Positions 32,744 to 38,431 of a stretch of DNA of 38,431 nt are shown here, piece after piece. Every line of letters begins with the position of its first letter. Position 1 is the stretch's first letter. The notes below the pieces were generated by a model. The model searched no databases and was not told where the DNA came from. It worked only from the letters and a program-made list of their open reading frames with translations. The translations under genes were made by a program, and so were the position numbers. The DNA comes from JBNKEI01 sp050288705 (GTDB lineage: Bacteria; Myxococcota; Myxococcia; Myxococcales; UBA5297): NCBI GenBank assembly GCA_050288705.1, contig JBNKEI010000144.1:1-38431 (forward strand), read 5' to 3'.

Positions 32744-35173
32744 CTATTCAAGCGCGGTGTAAACATTGGCAGTATTCTGTAGATCGTGACGTTCCTTGGG
32801 CCAGCGGGCCTCGGTGTCTAGTCCGGCATCGTCCACAATAATTCCCCAAACCGTTCCTTTGGCGGTGCCAAAGTACCCTATGCCGGTGGTGGACTGGTCA
32901 GACACGCGGTTTTTATCAATGGTTAGGGGGGTAGAAACAGCAAAGGGCAATTCAGCACTCCACAATACTTTTAGCGAATTATTCACAAAATAGATTGTGG
33001 ATGAGTTGGCGGCTTTAGTGAGTGCGTAAAGAGCATGGCTTTTACCAATAATAGGGGAGCCTACTATTTCTCCCTCCAAAGAGATCGATTTTTGGGCGGA
33101 GCGCTGTTTTTCAAGAAAGCTGGATATTACGGTTTGTGCATTGTCTATGGCGCTGGTGAAGACCAAGCGATCTTTGCGGTCTGCAAGCTGGTGACCAATC
33201 ACTATTCCAGTAGGAATGCCGTTGAGGCTAATGTTTTTGTAATCGCCGAAGAACAGGCCGTCTTCGGCAATTCCTACCGGTGAATTGCTTTCTCCCAAAA
33301 CCACTGTGGTAACACTCTCGGAAGTTTGGAAGTGCTCAACATTTTCAATACTGGCTCCGTTGAATGTGACTTTCTGTAAGTTATTGCTGCCACCGGCAAA
33401 TACCACCGGCTTTGCACTTTCTTCGCTGGTGGCTATGGAAGAATGCGTAGTAATGGCATGCAGATTTTTCCCTTCACTGCAAGAAAGTCCATTGTCTAGG
33501 TCTTTCAAAGAAGTACTAATTCCAAAGGGTTCGGTAGATTTGCTGTTTGCCAAACCTACGAGAACTCCATTTTCTCCCTGATTGCTGATAGAAAGAGCGA
33601 TAACCGGGGAAAAAATCGCGGTTTTATCGCTGAGCTTACAGCTCGAAAAAACCTTGCAGGCCTTAGATTTTTTGACAAAAACTGCTCCTGAATCATTAGC
33701 ATGCGCGGTTACGATAATAGATGGTCCGTTTTCTGGTCCGTTTCCGTCTTCGTTGAGAAGTACAGCAGAAGGTGTCGAGCTTCCTAAACTGGAATAAATA
33801 TTTTCCGCGTAAACTTGCTCTCCTTGTGCATTTAGGGCAAAAATCTGTTCGCCTGATTCACGTGGTTGGTCAGTAGTTAAATAAAGATTTCCTTTTTTAC
33901 TCAAAGCCAAAGAAGGGGAAATGGGCGAATTAGTTTGTGAATTCCACGTCCAAGCATAACGACCAACCGAAACCGATTGCTCATTGCTAGAAATTGGAAT
34001 GGGAGGGTAGGTTGATTCTCCTTTGGCTGTAACTTTAAAGCGTCCGTGAAGCGAGTACAGAGCTGGTTTCCAAAGATTCACGCTGACTTTAGCGCAGAAT
34101 TTACCTCCGCAATTAGAGCTTCCACTGGCAGGGGCGCTATCGTGTTCTACACTGTCATCGCCTTGAACTTTTAGCTTTAGAGACCCTAAATCAATATTCT
34201 TAACGGTGCCGACCAAATCAAACACTGCCACCCCGTCTCGGCGGCATGCTTGTTTCCATTTCACATCGGGGTCGGCAGAGTTTTTTAAATTGCATTGAAC
34301 TGGTTTGATTTCAATTTGGGGTACAACGGTTAGCTCTTTGGCCGGCGATTCAATTCCATTACTAGTAATAACTAATTTGTATTGTCCCGCGTTGTCCGGC
34401 ATCCACTCGAAAACGTAACTATCATTTTCGCTTTTTTGCAAAATTATTTCTTCAGCCTCGGTTTCTGATCCTGTTCTAATGGCTTGCATACTTATATGGG
34501 CAGGTAGTTCTGGCAATGCTTTTACAGTTTCGGGAGTTCTTTGCAAAGTTGCTTTAATTAGAATAGGCAAATTGTTAATTTTTTCGTCAATTGGGCTAGT
34601 TATTTGAGCGGTATACAAAGGCACGCATTTTTTTCTAATACATTCAAAGCCATTACTACATTCGGAATCACAAGTTTTTACCATGATATTAACTGCAGGC
34701 GACTGCAACGTTTGTTCGTCAAACCCGGCAATTAACTGATAAGAACCATCATTAGTGAATGAAATTTTGCCCTGATACTGATCAGTGTCATTGATTCGCC
34801 TAAGCTCAACATCGCTCTGCCTTTTTGCATTTGTGGTTTTATGAATGATTTTCACTACGGTGGAATTGGGCAAGGCGACTTGCTCGGAATCTTTTTTTTC
34901 CAATCTGACAATCACTTGTGTGGTGGTATCGCGAATAGTGGAATCATTTTGTGGTTCTACGATATGCAAGTTAAAATGAGCCATTGCCTTGCAAAATTCT
35001 CCTATGCAAGGTTCGGCATTCGCCAAGGGCTTGGTACATACATTATTCATGCACTGGCCGCTTTTAAAGCAGTCACTATTGCTCTCACAATAGTAGTCAA
35101 CACGACATGCCGATTGAGTTGCTGCGAATAGAACTGTTAGCGAGGTAATTGTAAACAAATAGTTTATTTTCAT
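32744..35173 (-). CDS. Lipoprotein with Cys-rich modules and C-terminal propeller-like domain
   Basis: From ATG 35173 (GGGAGC four bases upstream) the protein has 809 residues. A signal peptide ends near AATQSAC with likely lipidated Cys. Two small Cys-rich modules follow: CESNSDCFKSGQCMNNVC near 28-46 and CDSECSNGFECIRKKC near 165-180, resembling dickkopf/EB-type knots. Between and after them are beta-sandwich-like segments (e.g. GQYKLVITSNG). From about 410 to the end, repeats such as GRYAWTWNS, LYLTTD, IIGKSHALYALT and IGYFGTAKGTVWGI indicate a PQQ-type propeller, ending with WPKERHDLQNTANV, a tail usual in such proteins. It is the last gene of cluster B and parallels the EGF-propeller lipoprotein of cluster A. 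Confidence 0.65.
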   Translation of the reverse strand: MKINYLFTITSLTVLFAATQSACRVDYYCESNSDCFKSGQCMNNVCTKPLANAEPCIGEFCKAMAHFNLHIVEPQNDSTIRDTTTQVIVRLEKKDSEQVALPNSTVVKIIHKTTNAKRQSDVELRRINDTDQYQGKISFTNDGSYQLIAGFDEQTLQSPAVNIMVKTCDSECSNGFECIRKKCVPLYTAQITSPIDEKINNLPILIKATLQRTPETVKALPELPAHISMQAIRTGSETEAEEIILQKSENDSYVFEWMPDNAGQYKLVITSNGIESPAKELTVVPQIEIKPVQCNLKNSADPDVKWKQACRRDGVAVFDLVGTVKNIDLGSLKLKVQGDDSVEHDSAPASGSSNCGGKFCAKVSVNLWKPALYSLHGRFKVTAKGESTYPPIPISSNEQSVSVGRYAWTWNSQTNSPISPSLALSKKGNLYLTTDQPRESGEQIFALNAQGEQVYAENIYSSLGSSTPSAVLLNEDGNGPENGPSIIVTAHANDSGAVFVKKSKACKVFSSCKLSDKTAIFSPVIALSISNQGENGVLVGLANSKSTEPFGISTSLKDLDNGLSCSEGKNLHAITTHSSIATSEESAKPVVFAGGSNNLQKVTFNGASIENVEHFQTSESVTTVVLGESNSPVGIAEDGLFFGDYKNISLNGIPTGIVIGHQLADRKDRLVFTSAIDNAQTVISSFLEKQRSAQKSISLEGEIVGSPIIGKSHALYALTKAANSSTIYFVNNSLKVLWSAELPFAVSTPLTIDKNRVSDQSTTGIGYFGTAKGTVWGIIVDDAGLDTEARWPKERHDLQNTANVYTALE

Positions 35174-35185
35174 GATTGCTCCCAT

Positions 35186-36301
35186 TTAAAACCGCAAGGA
35201 AGCGCCCAGTTGCGCTCCCGAATTGGAAGGAACCAAATAGAGGTAAGTTCCACCACCTATGACCGCGGCAGCACCCACTCCCAAGAATACGGCGCCCGAT
35301 ATGGTTGCTATCCGGTAATCATTGCCTGTATCTCTCGCCACTCGGTTATTTTCTTCCGCTACTAAGCCATTATCGTCTTGCATATTTTTGGCGTCGTTCT
35401 TAAGCGAGATAGCGCGAAACTCTTGCACCAGTCCACTTACTATTAAGGCACCACCAATTGCTATGGCAGTATATCCTGGCCATCGGGGAAGAACATTGTT
35501 TTCATTAGTAGTAATCGCCTGGGCAGTAGTAGGAAGCGAAGTGGTCGAGGATAAGCTTTTGGGTGAACCCTCTGACAAAGCTGCTACTTCGGTCCCTATT
35601 TCTGATTTCTTGAGCGTTGGTCGCACAACCAATTCGGCATCGTATTTAACGTCAACTATTTTTCGATATTCCAAAGAACCTGGTTTGCGAATTGAAAGCT
35701 TATGTTTTCCAGGCGGAACGCTAAAAACTGGGGATTCAAGCGGCGTGATGCCAACCAAAAACCCATCCAAGAAAACCTTTGCGTCTGGATGGTAGTAGTC
35801 TATGCGAATTGATCCATGGTATTTTTCGGGAGCAAGCAATTTGATAGTCGCCGCCCGCAATCCCTCGGAAATGATATCTGCTTTATCGGGCACAGAAACT
35901 GAAGCCTCAGCGCTCATTTGCTTGCCGCGAACCGAGATTAGGGCCAAATCAACTACATATGAGCTAGAGTTTGCAGTGACTAAGCCAATAAATACCTCGT
36001 CAGCTTTCCAATACCTGCCCAATTTAGAAAGGCAACGAATTCTAGAAGGGCCTTTGCATTTTTTACCGCGATTGATTCCTCGTCGCCCTGGGGACAAAAG
36101 GCGAATATTGGGAAATTTGTGGGTTTCAGTATTCAAAATTTGCCATATATCGATTGGTATATCCAAGCCAACTGCATTATTTTGGACAGGCAGGACAAGA
36201 ACACGCTTTTTCTTTGCGTGTGCTGGAAAGAGAAAAAAAACGGAAACCAGTGTAATGATCAAAAATGATCGGCTCACATTAATACGCCGAAGTAAGAGCA
36301 T
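35186..36301 (-). CDS. PEGA-domain protein with two C-terminal membrane helices
   Basis: The 371-residue protein has a signal peptide (cleavage near AHAKK, residue 29), then a domain of about 120 residues that resembles the nucleotide-free periplasmic domains preceding PEGA (VLVLPVQNN ... KADEVFIGLVT). A PEGA domain lies at about 163-218 (AKVFLDGFLVGITPLESP ... VPPGKHKLSIRKPG). A Ser/Thr-rich linker of about 40 residues precedes two Gly/Ala-rich membrane helices near 275-292 and 333-357. The C-terminus reads LVPSNSGAQLGASLRF and resembles that of the TPR-PEGA protein of cluster A. An AAGGAGG lies just before the ATG. The next gene begins 12 bases downstream. Confidence 0.78.
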   Translation of the reverse strand: MLLLRRINVSRSFLIITLVSVFFLFPAHAKKKRVLVLPVQNNAVGLDIPIDIWQILNTETHKFPNIRLLSPGRRGINRGKKCKGPSRIRCLSKLGRYWKADEVFIGLVTANSSSYVVDLALISVRGKQMSAEASVSVPDKADIISEGLRAATIKLLAPEKYHGSIRIDYYHPDAKVFLDGFLVGITPLESPVFSVPPGKHKLSIRKPGSLEYRKIVDVKYDAELVVRPTLKKSEIGTEVAALSEGSPKSLSSTTSLPTTAQAITTNENNVLPRWPGYTAIAIGGALIVSGLVQEFRAISLKNDAKNMQDDNGLVAEENNRVARDTGNDYRIATISGAVFLGVGAAAVIGGGTYLYLVPSNSGAQLGASLRF

Positions 36302-36350
36302 TTGCCCTCCTTTATTTCAATTTTTTGAAGCTAGCTACTGCGCATGTTGA

Positions 36351-37325
36351 TCATGGTTCGGATTGTTCCACTAAATAGAGTATGGAATTAAGAAATTTAT
36401 TAGCATCTTCGTAGCGTCCTTCTATGTAGGCTTTAGTAGCTTCGGGTAGTATTTTATCAGCCTCGTGGCGCACTGAATTGTCAGAAGAACGTCGAGTTAG
36501 TAATTGAATTCGTCGGTTTTTAGCGGCGATAAACTCTTCATCAACTGGAAACGATTGAATAGCGGCAATCAACGACTCAGATGCTGCTAGTGCACTCTCC
36601 AGATTACCTCTCTGATAACTAGACGCCACCTGGAGATCTTTTCGCAATATGGGGGGTAGATCGCTAGGGACTAAACCTCGTTCCATCATGGAAACAAGTA
36701 GATTGCGATAAGCCTTTTCCGCTGATGCGATGCTTTCATTTGCCTGGCTTTTATACCGATCAAGCGCCTCTTTCCTGTCTATCAATGACTTAGACTGACA
36801 AGACACTAATCGTCGCTCTCGTTCAGAAATTCTTTGCATGCAATCAGATAGTACGCGCAAACTCTCTTCCGTAATGCGTTCGTTCCGAATAAGAACTGCC
36901 TCTCTTGCCTTAAGTTCTTGCAGCTTTCTATTCGCTAACTCTGAAATAGGAGAGAATTCTATTAAAGAGCGTAGAACTGCTTGCTGTTTTTCGCCGAGGC
37001 GCTCCCTTTTTTCAGCAAAGGCATCTTGGATACGGTAGGTTTCGCTCCAATCCAGGCACTGGGAACTCTTTTCATCAGATAACAGCCGTGCCTTTTTGGC
37101 TTCCAAAGCCAGTCTTTGCTCTTTCAGCACTGCTTTTTCTTTCAACACCCTGCTGTTATCAGTTGCCACAACAATGGTTAGCTGATCTTCCCATTTAGAG
37201 TTAGCTAGCTTAGAACCGCATCCGTAGAAATCAGTGCATCCACCAATGCAAATGCCTATAGCTAGTGCTGTGTTCAGGAATACAGATCTCGCTAACCAAT
37301 CACCCATTAAAGGCCCCAACTTCAT
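36351..37325 (-). CDS. Coiled-coil lipoprotein of unknown function
   Basis: From ATG 37325 the protein has 325 residues. The N-terminal hydrophobic segment ends in CIGGC (Cys30 probably lipidated). The rest is charged and strongly helical: two long coiled-coil stretches at about 60-125 and 135-215 rich in Lys, Glu, Arg and Leu, and a TPR-like end (residues 270-320, AYIEGRYEDANKFLNSILYLV). Four cysteines beyond the lipobox sit in the coil regions. A TTG-started extension of 15 codons and an ATG at 37307 are alternative starts; ribosome sites are weak for all. No family is recognised. It precedes the PEGA gene by 49 bases and may form a periplasmic spacer. Confidence 0.6.
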   Translation of the reverse strand: MKLGPLMGDWLARSVFLNTALAIGICIGGCTDFYGCGSKLANSKWEDQLTIVVATDNSRVLKEKAVLKEQRLALEAKKARLLSDEKSSQCLDWSETYRIQDAFAEKRERLGEKQQAVLRSLIEFSPISELANRKLQELKAREAVLIRNERITEESLRVLSDCMQRISERERRLVSCQSKSLIDRKEALDRYKSQANESIASAEKAYRNLLVSMMERGLVPSDLPPILRKDLQVASSYQRGNLESALAASESLIAAIQSFPVDEEFIAAKNRRIQLLTRRSSDNSVRHEADKILPEATKAYIEGRYEDANKFLNSILYLVEQSEP

Positions 37326-37506
37326 TTTGGCTTCTTTGATCGTCTTGACTACGATATGCCAACTGTTCAAAAATCTTATAAGTGGTAGCCAAGCAGCCTT
37401 ACGATGGGCAGTATTCCATTTATCTATGGCTTAATCAAAAGAAATCTTTTTAGCCAATTTTAAAACCGCTGGCGAGTAGGGTTGGGACAAAAAACCTCGA
37501 GCGGAA

Positions 37507-37533
37507 AGTATAGGTGTTTGCATTACATGTAAT
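37507..37533 (-). promoter_or_regulatory. Candidate promoter/operator of the cluster B lipoprotein operon
   Basis: On the - strand TATACT (37512-37507) resembles a -10 box, and a perfect 12-base palindrome ATTACATGTAAT lies at 37522-37533, over the -35 region, in an AT-rich stretch. The layout suits a repressor or activator site. The 207 bases between 37371 and 37577 hold no other supported feature. Confidence 0.3.
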
Positions 37534-37577
37534 ATTATGTTGTGAAATATAATACATTGTAGTTTTCTTGAACTAAA

Positions 37578-38228
37578 TCAAAAATTGTAGCTTACCCGCA
37601 AGTGAATACCCGTATCAAAACCTGGTCCCAGGGGAAATCCGTACCTCAATCCCAAATCAATACCTCCCCCAACTGACCATTGAGAATCAATGTCATGCAG
37701 TATGGCAAGCTCGCCTTTTACCAGTGCCAATGGCAAAATATAAGTGGCGTCCGGTTGACCGCCTGCCATCGCAAATTCAATTCCTGCCATAGCACTAGCA
37801 ATTATGCGCGGATTGGGCCAAGCAGACATATTTTTGCGAATTCCCGAAGTGACTTGTAGCCCTGCAAGTCGCGGAAAGGCTCCATGAACCCCTACTCTCC
37901 AATCGAGATCAATAGCGGAAAAATCCCACCACAGCCTAAACGAAGCACCTTTCCCATGAGCGTAATAACGGGTGTTAGGGTCTCCCCGTAAAGCAATTTT
38001 GGGGTAGGCAGCCCCCCCAAAGTAGGCGTAGGCGCCGCCCATTTCTAGTGACACCGATTGAGCGCCTAAATAACCCACCTCCCGCCTGGACGTGGTTAAT
38101 TTTTGGTCATTGTCTGGAGAACCATTATTCGGGGAGCTAATCGCGTTGGTAGTAAAAGTTAACAAAAATATTAGGCAGATAGCTAGCTGAGTCTTGCTGG
38201 CTAGGCTTTTTGTGTGGCGATTGGACAT
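37578..38228 (-). CDS. Small predicted outer-membrane beta-barrel protein
   Basis: From ATG 38228 (GAGAG six bases upstream) the protein has 216 residues. A signal peptide (cleavage near AISS, residue 30) is followed by eight or so amphipathic strands (e.g. VSLEMGGAYAYFGG, DWRVGVHGAFPRL, WSVGGGIDLGLRYGF) and a C-terminal strand ending in Tyr-Asn-Phe, the typical barrel-assembly signal. It is probably an eight-strand OmpA/OmpW-size barrel; no specific family is recognised. Longer in-frame starts at 38327 would read through the structured leader and are unlikely. It is the first gene of cluster B, separated from the next by 252 bases. Confidence 0.65.
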   Translation of the reverse strand: MSNRHTKSLASKTQLAICLIFLLTFTTNAISSPNNGSPDNDQKLTTSRREVGYLGAQSVSLEMGGAYAYFGGAAYPKIALRGDPNTRYYAHGKGASFRLWWDFSAIDLDWRVGVHGAFPRLAGLQVTSGIRKNMSAWPNPRIIASAMAGIEFAMAGGQPDATYILPLALVKGELAILHDIDSQWSVGGGIDLGLRYGFPLGPGFDTGIHLRVSYNF

Positions 38229-38276
38229 TTTTACTCTCGCTGTACTGTGAGGCAATTGCAAAACCCCAAAATTTTC

Positions 38277-38348
38277 GCTTTGGGCAAGCAAAGCTCGCCG
38301 TCGCTCTACTCGGGGCTCTCGCCCCAAACCCCATTTGCCGGCGGGTTT
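38277..38348 (-). promoter_or_regulatory. Structured 5' leader with tandem hairpins before the barrel gene
   Basis: On the - strand the leader holds AAACCC/GGGTTT (38348-38326), then GGGGC-GAGA-GCCCC (38325-38312, GNRA tetraloop), then two mutually exclusive hairpins: GGCGAGC-TTT-GCTTGCC (38299-38283) and GCTTTG-CTTGCC-CAAAGC (38294-38277). A -10-like TATAGT at 38365-38360 would start a transcript of about 125 untranslated bases containing all of them. The alternative pairing near the 3' side could act as a switch. No known riboswitch class is recognised. Confidence 0.4.
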
Positions 38349-38431
38349 TTCAATTTGCTACTATAGATTCTATTTTGCATGCTCTATTTACTTTCCAGAC
38401 CCAGCTTGCGAAAAAATGCTTGGTCGCTAGG

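Noticed and set aside
35322..35795. 157-codon + strand frame opposite the cluster B PEGA gene
   Set aside because: No ribosome site and low-complexity composition; the opposite strand encodes a clear signal peptide and PEGA domain.

Overview
The window most resembles a Myxococcota-type (former Deltaproteobacteria) Gram-negative chromosome of moderate GC. This is an inference from gene content: a Ser/Thr kinase fused to a STAND-type ATPase, PEGA-domain proteins with two helices near the C-terminus, cysteine-rich CGDG-repeat (DUF4215-like) lipoproteins, an EGF-like module on a bacterial lipoprotein, and outer-membrane barrels. No rRNA, tRNA, CRISPR array, insertion sequence or prophage was recognised.

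Left part (1-14.4 kb). Cell-envelope and housekeeping genes: an AmpG-like muropeptide permease, a WaaE-like family 2 glycosyltransferase and adenine phosphoribosyltransferase on the + strand. A polysaccharide-export ABC transporter (permease and ATPase) with a glycosyltransferase follows on the - strand. Then come a DUF4914-like protein with a PEPCK-type P-loop, an exported flavodoxin, an MscS-family channel, a DUF1440-like membrane protein, SerC, an orphan CheX-like phosphatase and an RlmD-type RNA methyltransferase.

Middle (14.4-22.9 kb). A tight five-gene - strand operon encodes a LolD-like ATPase, two FtsX/MacB-type permeases (one with a very large periplasmic domain), a LolA-like lipoprotein-sorting protein and a predicted outer-membrane barrel. 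It looks like a complete inner-to-outer membrane lipid or lipoprotein trafficking machine. A short acidic motif (E-D/E-x-L-F) occurs in both the large permease and the barrel. Divergent from it is polX, with a promoter placement that suggests a leaderless mRNA.

Right part (22.9-38.4 kb). Two - strand clusters of surface and periplasmic proteins share an architecture. Cluster A: kinase-STAND-coiled coil protein, TPR-PEGA protein, 11-repeat CGDG lipoprotein, EGF plus eight-repeat propeller lipoprotein. Cluster B: small barrel protein with a structured 5' leader, coiled-coil lipoprotein, PEGA protein, Cys-knot plus propeller lipoprotein. The two PEGA proteins end in the same kind of module: helix, loop, helix, then a Pro-Asn-Gly tail ending in Phe. 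This part is the best candidate for an undescribed envelope-sensing or surface-display system. Between the clusters lie a DUF1285-like gene interrupted by one in-frame amber codon, a glyoxalase and a lipoprotein of unknown function.
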